The position numbers and the translations under genes were made by a program. DNA of 64,000 nt, from positions 868,001 to 932,000 of the forward strand of contig NZ_CP092282.1 in NCBI RefSeq assembly GCF_024972775.1. The letters are read 5' to 3'. Positions 8,363 through 17,793 of this stretch are shown here, piece after piece; position 1 is the first letter of the stretch; every line of letters begins with the position of its first letter. A model generated the notes under the pieces. That model was not told the DNA's origin. It did no database searches and saw only the letters and a list, made by a program, of their open reading frames with translations. Origin of the DNA: Dehalobacter sp. DCM (GTDB lineage Bacteria > Bacillota > Desulfitobacteriia > Desulfitobacteriales > Syntrophobotulaceae).

Positions 8363-8380
8363 TAGGACATCAGTATATAT

Positions 8381-8416
8381 GCCCTCTTTAGGTAACCCCC
8401 TAAAGAGGGCTTTTTG
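8381..8416 (+). terminator. Riboswitch-controlled intrinsic terminator
   Basis: Perfect 10-bp stem GCCCTCTTTA / TAAAGAGGGC, 10-nt loop, then TTTTT. It lies between the c-di-GMP aptamer and the first pilus gene, so it is the expression platform. Confidence 0.9.
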
Positions 8417-8463
8417 TATAGGCTGAAAAGGTATGTCGATTTGAACACGAAGAGGGTTATACA

Positions 8464-9135
8464 ATGAATGCATTCATTATTCTGATTTCCGGTATACTCG
8501 CCGGCTTACTCATGGAGAAGATCACAGTTCTTCTCGTGAAGAGAAGAGTGAAGGAAATCGAAACCCCAAAATTTACGGGAACACCTCTCCGCAGCATGGT
8601 CTGGGCGCTGCTCAATGGATTAAGCTGGCTTGCTGTGTACCTTTTAGATGGCCTTAGCGCAAGAGCCATCGAATGTGCACTGGTCATCTCGGTGGTCATT
8701 ATTATATCCGCCATAGACATTTCGATCAAGAAGATTCCCAATGAGTTGCTCTTGTCCCTTCTAATTATTCATACCGGCGTACTTATTGCTGAGGGACAAA
8801 TCAACAGTATTCTTCCAGCGATATTTGGACTCGCAACCGGATTCTTCGTCTTTATGCTTCCTTTCCTTGTTGGCAAAAGCGCTGGCTTTGGTGATCTCAA
8901 ATTCTCTGCAGTGGTCGGGTATATATTAGGTGTCCATGGCGTTCTGCTATCAGTTATTATCATGGTTGCCCTGCTTATCCTGTTTACGCTTTATCTAATC
9001 GCAACCCGTAAAGGGGGCTTGAAAACAAGATTGGCGCTGGGTCCTTTCATGGCAGCAGGCGCTCTGGCGGTTATGATCTATAATTTGGCATTAGGACAGA
9101 ATCTCTTTAGCTTCATTACCCTATTTACGCTCTAA
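8464..9135 (+). CDS. Prepilin peptidase (A24 family, TadV/CpaA-like)
   Basis: This is an integral membrane aspartic protease that cleaves the leader of Flp prepilins. The catalytic aspartates are in AIDISIKKIPN and in GFGDLKFSAVVGYILG (the GxGD motif). Several hydrophobic helices span the 223 residues. It is the first gene behind the c-di-GMP riboswitch and its ATG follows GAAGAGGGTTATACA. Flp, its expected substrate, is the next gene. Confidence 0.92.
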   Translation: MNAFIILISGILAGLLMEKITVLLVKRRVKEIETPKFTGTPLRSMVWALLNGLSWLAVYLLDGLSARAIECALVISVVIIISAIDISIKKIPNELLLSLLIIHTGVLIAEGQINSILPAIFGLATGFFVFMLPFLVGKSAGFGDLKFSAVVGYILGVHGVLLSVIIMVALLILFTLYLIATRKGGLKTRLALGPFMAAGALAVMIYNLALGQNLFSFITLFTL

Positions 9136-9205
9136 TCGTACAGGTATAAATCCAAACCAATGATCTTAAATAATTATTTTGTTTTAATAAAGGAGGAGAA
9201 CCCAA

Positions 9206-9367
9206 ATGAAACAAATCGCGAAAAGATTCTTTAAAGAGGAAGACGGACAAGGTATGGTCGAGTATGGACTTATCATCGGACTGATTGCTATCGTTGTCGT
9301 TGTCGCGTTAGTTATCCTCGGACCGAAGATTGCCAACCTGTTTAATAATGTCAGCAACAAATTGTAA
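9206..9367 (+). CDS. flp: Flp-type pilin subunit
   Basis: This 53-residue prepilin has a short basic leader, then EDGQGMVEYGLIIGLIAIVV, the classical Flp pattern with cleavage before the hydrophobic helix and the conserved Glu-Tyr pair. The C-terminal tail is short (IANLFNNVSNKL). The ribosome-binding site AAGGAGGAG is very strong, as expected for a major structural subunit. It follows the prepilin peptidase and precedes the TadE gene. Confidence 0.93.
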   Translation: MKQIAKRFFKEEDGQGMVEYGLIIGLIAIVVVVALVILGPKIANLFNNVSNKL

Positions 9368-9508
9368 TCCCTAAATTGGCTTAAATTGAATTTGATCTGT
9401 GGTGAAACACCTTGTTTTAGCTGCGCTCTGTTGATCTTATGAACTCGGGGTGCAGCTAAAGCACTATTTGGCTGTATTGCGGTTTTCGAAGGATTACGAA
9501 GGCTGTGA

Positions 9509-9964
9509 TTGCAGCAAATGCTTGATCCGGAAGGAATGATCCCATTGCTGAAACAATTGTTAAAAAAAATAAAAGGGAATAAGGGGCAGGCTGTGGCAGA
9601 GTTTGCACTCATCCTTCCGATACTTCTGCTTATTCTGGGGGGGATTATTGACTTCGGCTGGATCATGATGAACCAGAACGCAGTCGATCACAGTGCCAGA
9701 GAAGGCGCGCGGTATGCGATTGTTCATGCCATAGAACCCAATGCAGTAACCAATATCCAGAACTATACGAAGGCATTGACGCCGTCTTTTATCTCCGGAT
9801 CACTTGTGGTTACGGTAACCTTTTCCAATACGACTTATCCGAGGGAAGGCAATGTCACCGTATTGACTTCCAGCGACGTCAGCATATTGACACCGATTGT
9901 AGGAGTATTTGTCCAAGGCGATACAATTCATCTCGATTCTTCATGTACGATGAAGGTGGAATAA
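9509..9964 (+). CDS. tadE: TadE-like pseudopilin
   Basis: A TadE-family protein of 151 residues: an N-terminal basic segment, then KGQAVAEFALILPILLLILG, the conserved pseudopilin helix with the Glu at position +5 of the mature form. A TadE-typical exported domain follows. It is expected to be processed by the upstream prepilin peptidase and to help assemble Flp pili. The start is uncertain: TTG 9509 is listed, but ATG 9536 would give a more usual short leader. Confidence 0.88.
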   Translation: MQQMLDPEGMIPLLKQLLKKIKGNKGQAVAEFALILPILLLILGGIIDFGWIMMNQNAVDHSAREGARYAIVHAIEPNAVTNIQNYTKALTPSFISGSLVVTVTFSNTTYPREGNVTVLTSSDVSILTPIVGVFVQGDTIHLDSSCTMKVE

Positions 9965-9967
9965 TCA

Positions 9968-11008
9968 TTGAGAAACATCACTATTACATATAAAACCAAA
10001 CAATTTAAAATTCTGTTAAAACGATACCTATCCATAGCAGTGAAAAATGAAAAGGGTGTCGTGGCTGTTATCGTCGCTTTTGCCATGGTCGCCATTTTAG
10101 GAATGGCAGCCCTGTCGCTAGATATGGGTACAGCCTATTTAAGCATGGGGAAAATGCAGAAAGCGATTGATGCTGCGGCATATTCAGCCGGGAGACAGCT
10201 CCCGGTTCGAGTCGATGATTATTATGCTATTAATGCGATAAAAGAAAAAGCCGCGCAATATGCCAGCATCAATGGGTGTGATACATTATCTGCAAGCGAT
10301 GTCACTTTGGGGGGTGCGGTTTTTGACTATTACACCAATATACAAATCCAAACCCAAGGCAGTGTGGATACGTCCTTTGCCCGTATTTTTGGCGTTGATT
10401 CTTTAGACTTCACCAAAAAGGCCATGGTCAAGATGTCCGCCATTGAGCAAACCACAGGTTTGACTCCCTTAGGCGTGGAAAAAGTAGAGTTCCAGCAAAT
10501 TGTTCAGAAACAATTAACTGACGGTATACAAAAAGCCGTATTGAAGAACAGCGCCGGCGGAGGCATCGGACCGTTTTACAGCATTTTGGATTATGACGGA
10601 AAAGGCGGCCAGGGTGTGGACTATAGTCGGGATTTAGGACCATTGGGCTATACCGGGGTTGTAAAAGTTAACGATATATTATTTAAGGGGTTTGGGGCCA
10701 AAGTGGGTATCAGCAATGAAATTTATGAAGCGCATGCCTGCCCTCATTATCCAGCTTGTACACCGGAGAATTATGTATATGGCTGCCCGAGTATATTGAA
10801 AATACCGGTTTACACCGTTGTGGATAAAAAAACGATACGCGTGGATGGTTTTGCTGCTTTTCTCCTGCAACCGCGTACCGAGGAAGAAAAATCCTCTGAT
10901 GCGATCGTTGGGATCTATGTAAAATCGCTCAGTACGGGCACAGCCAGCGGAGGCGATGTCACCGAGTCCGATTTTAACTGGCTGCAGACCTTAATGCTTG
11001 TAGAATAA
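9968..11008 (+). CDS. TadG-like pilus assembly protein
   Basis: This 346-residue protein carries an N-terminal NEKGVVAVIVAFAMVAILGMA helix of the TadE/TadG type, then an extracellular region. The segment DMGTAYLSMGKMQKAIDAAAYSAGR is the usual TadG continuation (putative Flp pilus assembly, DUF2134-like). There is no VWA MIDAS motif, so it is the short TadG form. Two CxxxC-spaced cysteines (ACPHYPAC) and another Cys lie in the C-terminal half. It starts at TTG 9968, 3 nt after the tadE stop. Confidence 0.85.
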   Translation: MRNITITYKTKQFKILLKRYLSIAVKNEKGVVAVIVAFAMVAILGMAALSLDMGTAYLSMGKMQKAIDAAAYSAGRQLPVRVDDYYAINAIKEKAAQYASINGCDTLSASDVTLGGAVFDYYTNIQIQTQGSVDTSFARIFGVDSLDFTKKAMVKMSAIEQTTGLTPLGVEKVEFQQIVQKQLTDGIQKAVLKNSAGGGIGPFYSILDYDGKGGQGVDYSRDLGPLGYTGVVKVNDILFKGFGAKVGISNEIYEAHACPHYPACTPENYVYGCPSILKIPVYTVVDKKTIRVDGFAAFLLQPRTEEEKSSDAIVGIYVKSLSTGTASGGDVTESDFNWLQTLMLVE

Positions 11009-11027
11009 TGGAAAGGCGAGGATTGGT

Positions 11028-11732
11028 GTGAAAAAGCTTATTATCTTAGCACTATTACTGGCCGTCATAACCGGAATGGCGGGCTTCTTATTTCTTTCTA
11101 ATTTGGAAAAGAAGGTGGAGAAGAATGCCTTGGGAGGGACAACACCGGTCGTCGTCGCCAAAGTCCAGATCCCGGAACGGACAAAGATCACACCCGAGAT
11201 GGTCGAAGTAAAGAATATGCCCACGGAAGCCGTTAATCCGCTGGCGGTAAAGGACGGAAACAGTATTGTCGGGCGGGTCACGAAAGTAACGGTAGAATCC
11301 CAGGAGCAACTATTGACGTCGAAGCTGGTGGGTGAGGCAGATCGTGACGTAGAGCTTGCCTATGCTGTCAAAGAAGGATATCGGGCCCTCTCCATCCGAA
11401 CGGATGATATTGACGGCGTATCCGGATTTCTTGTTAAAGGGGATCGCGTTGATCTTATCATGACTATTGATTTAAGAATACAGAGTAAGAACGAAACCGT
11501 CACAACGGCCACGATGGTCGCAGAAAATCTGGAGGTCTTAGAAATCGGACTCAAGCAATCCCCTGAAGATGGGTCTCAGCTATACACCGCGGTTACCTTA
11601 GCTGTTCCAGCTAAGGATGTTTTAAAGGTCAACTATGGTATAACCAAAGGAGACTACCAGCTGGTTCTGCGTTCAGCCGCGGATAAGACCATCGTTAATC
11701 CGCCGGATATAGTGTACTATTACAAAGAGTAA
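11028..11732 (+). CDS. cpaB: Flp pilus assembly protein CpaB/RcpC
   Basis: A membrane-anchored CpaB of 234 residues. The N-terminal helix (ALLLAVITGMAGFLFLS) anchors it outside the membrane. A SAF domain follows (VVVAKVQIPERTKITPEMVE ... GRVTKVTVESQEQLLTSKLV), then the RcpC domain with GVSGFLVKGDRVDLI. In diderms CpaB works with a secretin; no secretin gene is present here, consistent with a monoderm host. It starts at GTG 11028. Confidence 0.9.
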   Translation: MKKLIILALLLAVITGMAGFLFLSNLEKKVEKNALGGTTPVVVAKVQIPERTKITPEMVEVKNMPTEAVNPLAVKDGNSIVGRVTKVTVESQEQLLTSKLVGEADRDVELAYAVKEGYRALSIRTDDIDGVSGFLVKGDRVDLIMTIDLRIQSKNETVTTATMVAENLEVLEIGLKQSPEDGSQLYTAVTLAVPAKDVLKVNYGITKGDYQLVLRSAADKTIVNPPDIVYYYKE

Positions 11733-11778
11733 TAAATGTTATCACGACTGAAATCCTTTCCTGGGAAGGAAGTAGCAG

Positions 11779-12930
11779 ATGGAAAAAATTAAGGTTATGC
11801 TTATTGGGGTCGATGGCAGTAAACTATTTGAACTGAAAAATCTTCTGCGGCATGAGGATGTCGCCATCATGGGCTATACCAAGCTTGAGGATGGCGCCCT
11901 GGAGAAAGTATACAGCTTGAATCCCCATGTCGTTCTTGTCCAGTGCGGCAGTGAATATGACAGCTCCGTTAAGCTTGCCGAGCAGGTCTATGTTGAACTT
12001 CCCGGCTGCAGTGTCATCCTTCTGTGTGACAACACCGACAACAGTATCGTGGAGCGCGCGATGCTCGCCGGTGTACGCCGGGTACTGCCAATGCCGATCG
12101 ATGGGGATACGCTCGTTGAAAACATCAAGACAGAATTCTCCATTGAAAAGCTTCGGCTGCAAAAAAGCAAGCATACAGCGGCGGTCAACCTACAATCCAA
12201 AGTCATTACTGTGTTTGGAGCTAAGGGTGGTATCGGGAAAACCACGATTGCAGTCAATCTCGCAGTCTCTTTAGCGCAGATGGGCAGTAAAGTTGCTGTC
12301 ATCGATGCGGACTTGCAATTTGGCGATGTCAATGTGTATTTTGACATTGAAACAAAGAATACAATCGCCGAATTATCTCAGGGACAGGATACCGCCGATA
12401 TTGATGCGATCAGGCGATTTACCGTTTTGCACCATTCAGGCGTCAACGTGTTATGTGCACCGAACAGTCCTGAATATGCTGAATACGTTTCACCGAAGAA
12501 TATTGAAACAATCATTAATACCATGCGGCCGTATTATGATTTTGTTATTGTCGATACACCACCGCTATTAAATGATATTTCACTGGCCGCCATTGAAAAT
12601 GCGAATTTGGTACTGCAGATCACGGGCATCGATATCTCAACGGTGCGCAATACAAAAACAAGCCTGAATATATTAGGATCGCTCCAACAGACCGATAAAA
12701 TTGAAGTGATTGTTAATAAGTTTACCAATAGTATTATTACCGTAAAAAATATTCAGAAGATCATTGATATGCCCATTAAAGGACAAATACCTTTTGATTA
12801 CAAAACAGCGTTGGAAAGCCAGAACAAAGGTGTCCCGGCAGTACTTGATGCTCCTCGGTCACCCATGGCTAAAGAACTGGTGAGGCTGGCCAGCGTTGTC
12901 GCTCAGAGCATAAATCCCAGCAACAGATAA
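11779..12930 (+). CDS. tadZ: Pilus assembly localisation ATPase TadZ/CpaE
   Basis: TadZ/CpaE proteins are MinD/ParA-like ATPases that place the Tad machine in the cell. The N-terminal 120 residues look like an atypical receiver domain. The deviant Walker A motif is GAKGGIGKTT, followed by IDADLQFGDVN and the Walker B-like VIVDTPPLL. Length (383 aa) is normal. It lies between cpaB and tadA, the standard Tad order, and starts at ATG after GGGAAGGAAGTAGCAG. Confidence 0.92.
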   Translation: MEKIKVMLIGVDGSKLFELKNLLRHEDVAIMGYTKLEDGALEKVYSLNPHVVLVQCGSEYDSSVKLAEQVYVELPGCSVILLCDNTDNSIVERAMLAGVRRVLPMPIDGDTLVENIKTEFSIEKLRLQKSKHTAAVNLQSKVITVFGAKGGIGKTTIAVNLAVSLAQMGSKVAVIDADLQFGDVNVYFDIETKNTIAELSQGQDTADIDAIRRFTVLHHSGVNVLCAPNSPEYAEYVSPKNIETIINTMRPYYDFVIVDTPPLLNDISLAAIENANLVLQITGIDISTVRNTKTSLNILGSLQQTDKIEVIVNKFTNSIITVKNIQKIIDMPIKGQIPFDYKTALESQNKGVPAVLDAPRSPMAKELVRLASVVAQSINPSNR

Positions 12931-12976
12931 TACGTTGCAACAACATATTTATAACCGTATGGGCAGGTGAAACGGT

Positions 12977-14326
12977 ATGGGACTTCTGGATAAAATTGAA
13001 AGGCAGAAGGGGACCCAACAAAAAGGCGACGAACATGAGGAAATAAAAAGAGCCGCTCGCAACCTGGATGCTTACTTAGATTTGAAGTTAAAGATCCACC
13101 AGGCAGCCATCGACGAAATCAATAAAAAGCAGATGAATGCACCCAGCCGTGAAATAGCCGAGGACATTCGCAAGATTATCGATGGTCTGATCAACATTGA
13201 AGCGGAAGACATAAATATTTCCCAGCGCAGTAAGCTCGGCGAAGAGATCCTTGACGATATCGTTGGTTACGGACCGTTGGAGGCCTTAGTCAAAGACAAT
13301 ACGATTACAGAAATCATGGTCAATGGACCCAAGCGAGTATATATTGAAAAAGACGGAAAAATCCAGCTTTCGGGTATTGTATTCCGGGATAATGACCATG
13401 TGATGAATATTATTGACCGAATCGTATCCTCCGTGGGCAGACACATCGATGAGTCCAGCCCCATGGTTGATGCCCGGCTTGATGACGGCTCCCGTGTCAA
13501 TGCCATTATTCCGCCCTTATCGTTAATTGGTCCGGTGATTACGATACGTAAATTCTCCAAGACACCGATTCGGGTGGAACAGCTCTTGGATTTTGGTTCT
13601 TTATCAAAAAAAATGGTGGCCTTCCTGGATGCCTGTGTCAAAGGCAAACTGAATATTATCGTATCCGGAGGGACAGGAAGCGGTAAAACCACGTTATTGA
13701 ATGTCTTATCCAGTTTTATTCCGGACACTGAGAGGATCGTTACGATTGAGGATGCTGCCGAGCTGCGGCTGCTGCAGGAACATGTGATCACGCTGGAAAG
13801 CCGGCCGGCTAACCTGGAAAACAAAGGGCAAATAACCATCCGTGACCTCGTTGTCAACGCCTTGCGTATGCGCCCGGACAGGATCATTGTCGGTGAGGTT
13901 CGTTCATCAGAAACATTGGACATGCTGCAAGCAATGAATACGGGTCACGACGGCTCTCTTACTACGATTCACGCCAATTCCCCAAGAGACTCTCTGTCCA
14001 GGATCGAAACCATGGTATTAATGTCGGGAATGGATCTGCCCCTCAGAGCAATTCGGGAACAAGTATCTTCGGCAATCGATATCATAGTCCAGCAGTCCCG
14101 GATGCGGGACGGGACACGTAAAATTATCAACATTACGGAAGTCAGCGGCATGGAAGGTGACACGATCATCATGCAGGATATCTTTAAATATGAAATGTCC
14201 GGTGAATTTGACAGTCATGGCAAGATCAGAGGAAAGTTTGTCAGTACCGGCGTCAGGCCGCTGTGTGTGGAAAAGATCAATAACAGTGGGATCATGATCA
14301 ATCCAGACTGGTTTGTAACCGACTGA
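12977..14326 (+). CDS. tadA: Tad pilus secretion ATPase TadA/CpaF
   Basis: TadA is the hexameric type II/IV secretion ATPase that powers Flp pilus extrusion. It shows the N-terminal GYGPLEALVKD domain and ITEIMVNGP. Walker A is SGGTGSGKTTLLN, the Asp box IVTIEDAAELRL, and the Walker B/His-box region RPDRIIVGEVRSSETLDMLQ and GHDGSLTTIHANSPRD. Its 449 residues are normal. It is followed 18 nt later by tadB. Confidence 0.96.
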   Translation: MGLLDKIERQKGTQQKGDEHEEIKRAARNLDAYLDLKLKIHQAAIDEINKKQMNAPSREIAEDIRKIIDGLINIEAEDINISQRSKLGEEILDDIVGYGPLEALVKDNTITEIMVNGPKRVYIEKDGKIQLSGIVFRDNDHVMNIIDRIVSSVGRHIDESSPMVDARLDDGSRVNAIIPPLSLIGPVITIRKFSKTPIRVEQLLDFGSLSKKMVAFLDACVKGKLNIIVSGGTGSGKTTLLNVLSSFIPDTERIVTIEDAAELRLLQEHVITLESRPANLENKGQITIRDLVVNALRMRPDRIIVGEVRSSETLDMLQAMNTGHDGSLTTIHANSPRDSLSRIETMVLMSGMDLPLRAIREQVSSAIDIIVQQSRMRDGTRKIINITEVSGMEGDTIIMQDIFKYEMSGEFDSHGKIRGKFVSTGVRPLCVEKINNSGIMINPDWFVTD

Positions 14327-14344
14327 TATCCGAGGTGAAAGACG

Positions 14345-15310
14345 ATGGAAAAGGTCATTTTGACGATACTCATCATGATGGAACTGTTTCTGATCATCAT
14401 GATCATTCTGCAAGTAGGTTATAAAGATAAACTGCTTATTAAAGCGCGTTTCAAACGAGTCATGTCCATCACCGGTCCAGACGAAAGACAAATTATTAAA
14501 CAAGCCAAGCTGAAGCGAAAGAATAAATTAAAAGAGAAAGATAAAGAAGCGGGACGCTTGGGCAAGCTGCTGACGAACCTGGAAAATGAATTATCCTCTG
14601 CGGGCGTGTTAATGCGCTCTTCAGAATATTTAGCTATCTGGGCATTTGCCTCGATCGGGATTCCACTGATATTTTATCTCATCACACGCAATGCCATTGT
14701 GGTTATGGCTATTCTGGTTATCGGTTTTGCTCTGCCGCCATTGTTGTTGCATCGCAAAAAGCAAAAACGCGTCGATTTATTTGAAAAACAGCTGGTGGAA
14801 GCGATAGCAGTCATGTGTACAAGCCTTAAAACAGGACTAACCTTACAGCAATCAATGATGAGTATTGCCAATGAAATGCCTGAACCGATATCCAAAGAAT
14901 TCGGACGGGTTCTCAGGGAGATCAGCCTGGGAAGCAATCTGGAAAAAGCACTGTTTAGCATGGCGGATCGGCTTAATAGCAAGAACTTTATGATCATCGT
15001 CTCTGCAATTTCGATTCAGCGGCAGATTGGGGGCAATTTGTCGGAAGTGCTTACGAATCTTTCAACCACCATCAAAGAAAGATTTCGGATCAAAAGTGAA
15101 ATCAAAGTAATGACCGCGACCGGCAGGACTTCGGGCTTAATTGTCGGATTTCTGCCTATCGCCATGCTGCTGATGTTTATGTTGATCAATCCCTCCTTTG
15201 TGCATGCCTTTTTTGATTCCACAGCGGGCATTATTCTTATTTCGGTAGCAGCGCTTCTTGAGACAATCGGGTTTCTATTCATCCGGAAAATCGTCAACAT
15301 TAAGTATTAG
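14345..15310 (+). CDS. tadB: Tad pilus inner-membrane platform protein TadB
   Basis: This T2SSF-domain platform protein of 321 residues interacts with the TadA ATPase. It has an N-terminal helix, two central helices (about 95-135), then the cytoplasmic GspF-like domain (LVEAIAVMCTSLKTGLTLQQ ... MADRLNSKNFMIIVSAISIQ) and two C-terminal helices. It is paired with tadC downstream, as in other Tad systems. Confidence 0.93.
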   Translation: MEKVILTILIMMELFLIIMIILQVGYKDKLLIKARFKRVMSITGPDERQIIKQAKLKRKNKLKEKDKEAGRLGKLLTNLENELSSAGVLMRSSEYLAIWAFASIGIPLIFYLITRNAIVVMAILVIGFALPPLLLHRKKQKRVDLFEKQLVEAIAVMCTSLKTGLTLQQSMMSIANEMPEPISKEFGRVLREISLGSNLEKALFSMADRLNSKNFMIIVSAISIQRQIGGNLSEVLTNLSTTIKERFRIKSEIKVMTATGRTSGLIVGFLPIAMLLMFMLINPSFVHAFFDSTAGIILISVAALLETIGFLFIRKIVNIKY

Positions 15311-15340
15311 TGTTATCGAATATAGTCAGGAGAATAAAAC

Positions 15341-16276
15341 ATGCAGTTTTTTGTGATTAGCCTATCGGCATTGGTTTTTGTCCTTACCCTGATCCTATTC
15401 TACAAATGGGCCAGGATGTCCGATCACAAGTCCAGAAGAATCAAGGCCATTAAAGGGAAAGGCAAAGTTCAAATCGATGAGGAATTGGAAAAGCCTTTTG
15501 TCCAAAGGGTTATCCTGCCCTTTTTTACAGCACTGACGAAGTTAATTTCTAACCTGCTGCCGAAACGCAAGTCGAGCAAGAGGAATGAAAACAGCAGCAA
15601 GTATCAAAAAACGGAGAAGAATTTAAAACTGGCCGGTTTGACTTGGAATATCAATGATTACAACGCTCGTCGCATCATTTTGCTCGGTGGACTCTTTTTC
15701 ATCTCGTTGATCGGTGTTTTATTCGCATCAGCTAAACCGGAGTATGCTTTTCTGATTATCGCGACGACCTTAATTATCGGCTATATGCTGCCAATACTGT
15801 ATATTCGAATGCGGATTAATCGGCGTCAAGAAGAAATAACCAACCAGCTTCCTGACGTTATGGATCTTCTGGCTGTATCGGTTGAAGCCGGATTGGGGTT
15901 TGATGCTGCTTTAGCAAAGATCAACGAGAAAATGAACGGTTTGCTTATCGATGAATTCAATGTTGTCTTGAACGAAATAAAATACGGTAAGCCCAGACGA
16001 TCTGCCTTAAAAGATTTAGCAGAACGGACACCGGTTGAGGAACTCAAGACATTTGTCAGTGCGATGATCCAGGCAGAGCATCTCGGAATCCCTATTAAAA
16101 ATGTATTGAACACACAGGCGCAGCAGATACGTACTGCCCGCAGGCAAAAAGCGGAAGAAAAAGCTGCGAAGGCACCGATTAAAATGATGCTTCCCCTGGT
16201 GCTCTTTGTCTTACCGGTGCTCATTATTATCATTCTTGGTCCAACAGTTCTGATCCTGATGGAAAAATTTGGATAA
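15341..16276 (+). CDS. tadC: Tad pilus inner-membrane platform protein TadC
   Basis: The second GspF-like platform protein, 311 residues. Key segments are QLPDVMDLLAVSVEAGLGFD and FVSAMIQAEHLGIPI, followed by RRQKAEEKAAKAPIKMMLPL before the last helix. That is the TadC signature. The ATG follows TCAGGAGAATAAAAC. Confidence 0.93.
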   Translation: MQFFVISLSALVFVLTLILFYKWARMSDHKSRRIKAIKGKGKVQIDEELEKPFVQRVILPFFTALTKLISNLLPKRKSSKRNENSSKYQKTEKNLKLAGLTWNINDYNARRIILLGGLFFISLIGVLFASAKPEYAFLIIATTLIIGYMLPILYIRMRINRRQEEITNQLPDVMDLLAVSVEAGLGFDAALAKINEKMNGLLIDEFNVVLNEIKYGKPRRSALKDLAERTPVEELKTFVSAMIQAEHLGIPIKNVLNTQAQQIRTARRQKAEEKAAKAPIKMMLPLVLFVLPVLIIIILGPTVLILMEKFG

Positions 16277-16305
16277 ACCCAGGTCAGTGTCGCAGCGTGA
16301 AATAG

Positions 16306-16680
16306 GTGAGTGAAGGAACGGTGTTACCAGTGAAGAGATGCAAGATCCAAATCGGTGAAACGCTCATAGCCGACAATATTACCGTTGCCGACAGTTTCGT
16401 CAGTCGACTGGTCGGACTATTGCGTCATAAGCAGCTGGCAGTTAACGAAGGTATGTTGATAATCCCGTGCAGCCAAGTTCATACGTTTGGCATGAAATTT
16501 AATATTGACGTGTTATTTTTAACCCAGAATAATCAAATCGTTGCCATAGAACAGAAAATGACACCGGGAAAAATGAGCAAAATAGTGAAGAATTCCCATC
16601 ACGTTCTCGAGCTCCGGGCTGGAGCAACATCACAGTTTGGCTTACACATCGGCAATCAATTAGAAATTGTTTCGATATAA
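16306..16680 (+). CDS. DUF192 family protein
   Basis: A 124-residue protein with the DUF192 core: RLVGLLRHKQLAVNEGMLII, CSQVHTFGMKFNIDVLFL and VLELRAGATSQFGLHIGNQL. Its biochemical role is unknown. DUF192 genes often follow tadC in Tad operons, so a pilus-linked role is plausible. The GTG start at 16306 has a weak ribosome-binding site; GTG 16330 is an alternative. Confidence 0.88.
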   Translation: MSEGTVLPVKRCKIQIGETLIADNITVADSFVSRLVGLLRHKQLAVNEGMLIIPCSQVHTFGMKFNIDVLFLTQNNQIVAIEQKMTPGKMSKIVKNSHHVLELRAGATSQFGLHIGNQLEIVSI

Positions 16681-16709
16681 CAGTACGGTATACGGAAGGA
16701 GAGTTAAAC

Positions 16710-17768
16710 TTGAAACTAAGCGAATTACGTGAAGGTGCAGAGGCTACCCAAGAATTCGGTTTTTCCAAGGTTACATTTGGCGGGTATCATCGTGAGCAGG
16801 TGGAGGAACATATCAAATTACTGAATGACCGTCTGAATAAAGCAGAAGCTTCCTTTCAAAATGAACTCGAAGAATATCAGGCCATGACCTTAATGCTGAC
16901 AAAAGAAAGAGATGAATACCTCAGGCAGTCCAACAGCGCAAATCGCATCAATCAGGAACTAAACCAAAAATTGGAGACCTTGTCTGAAGAACTCTTACAC
17001 CATAAAGAGCAAATCAAAGAACTCCATGAAAAAAATGCCCAGCTTGAAGAAAACACGATCACAGAAAAAGATATTGAGACGTATGAAGCAACACTTCAAC
17101 GCAATAATGAACTGGAAAAAGATTGTCGTAAGCTACAAGAAGAAAACAGTGAACTAAAGAAGGTTAACAATGCCAATAGCGAACTTGAAGAAACCAATAA
17201 CGAATTACGTACACTGACTGAGAAACTTCAAGCCCAAGTTGACGAGCTGTTAGCTGATGAAGGCCAAGCCGAAGAAATTGAGGCTCTGAAAAGAATGAAT
17301 CTCGAGCTTGACAATACAGTGGAAAAATTAAACTTACAAATTCAAATGCTCATTGAAAATCAGGTCAGCAAACAGGAATATGACAGCATGGTTTGTGAAT
17401 TTGAAAATTTGCAAAAGGAATATGGGGAGTTAATCACAGAAAAGATCATGCTTGTGACAGATAAGAAAAATTTACAGGATGAAAATAGCCGAATCACTGA
17501 AGCTCAGGATAAATTAATCCAAGAAAAAAGCAAGCTGGTTGAGGAGAATATAAAATTGAAACTGAATACGCGGAAACTAATCTCTGTCTTTGATGCCAAA
17601 GCGTATGAATTTACTCAGTACAGGGATCAATTCACCCGTCAGATACGCAATGATGTGCTGAATGTATTAAAGATCCTCGATACGGAGCAGGCGAATTCGG
17701 CAAAAATGCTGGATAGCGGGATAGAGGGAATTGATGATTTTATGCTTGAGCTGAGTAAACCCGAATAA
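16710..17768 (+). CDS. Long coiled-coil protein with DivIVA-like N-terminus
   Basis: This 352-residue protein is almost entirely coiled coil (Glu, Lys, Leu, Asn heptads from about residue 30 to 310). The N-terminal FSKVTFGGYHREQVEEHIKL resembles the DivIVA/GpsB membrane-targeting segment (GY..xQV..xI). It could act as a polar or septal scaffold for the pilus machine encoded upstream; that is inference. The TTG start follows GGAAGGAGAG. It is the last gene of the operon. Confidence 0.7.
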   Translation: MKLSELREGAEATQEFGFSKVTFGGYHREQVEEHIKLLNDRLNKAEASFQNELEEYQAMTLMLTKERDEYLRQSNSANRINQELNQKLETLSEELLHHKEQIKELHEKNAQLEENTITEKDIETYEATLQRNNELEKDCRKLQEENSELKKVNNANSELEETNNELRTLTEKLQAQVDELLADEGQAEEIEALKRMNLELDNTVEKLNLQIQMLIENQVSKQEYDSMVCEFENLQKEYGELITEKIMLVTDKKNLQDENSRITEAQDKLIQEKSKLVEENIKLKLNTRKLISVFDAKAYEFTQYRDQFTRQIRNDVLNVLKILDTEQANSAKMLDSGIEGIDDFMLELSKPE

Positions 17769-17793
17769 CTAATCGGGAGACAAAGGGGACGGG

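Noticed and set aside
13267-13923. A 218-residue minus-strand frame inside tadA
   Set aside because: It is a shadow of the conserved ATPase frame with Ser/Arg-rich, non-protein-like composition.
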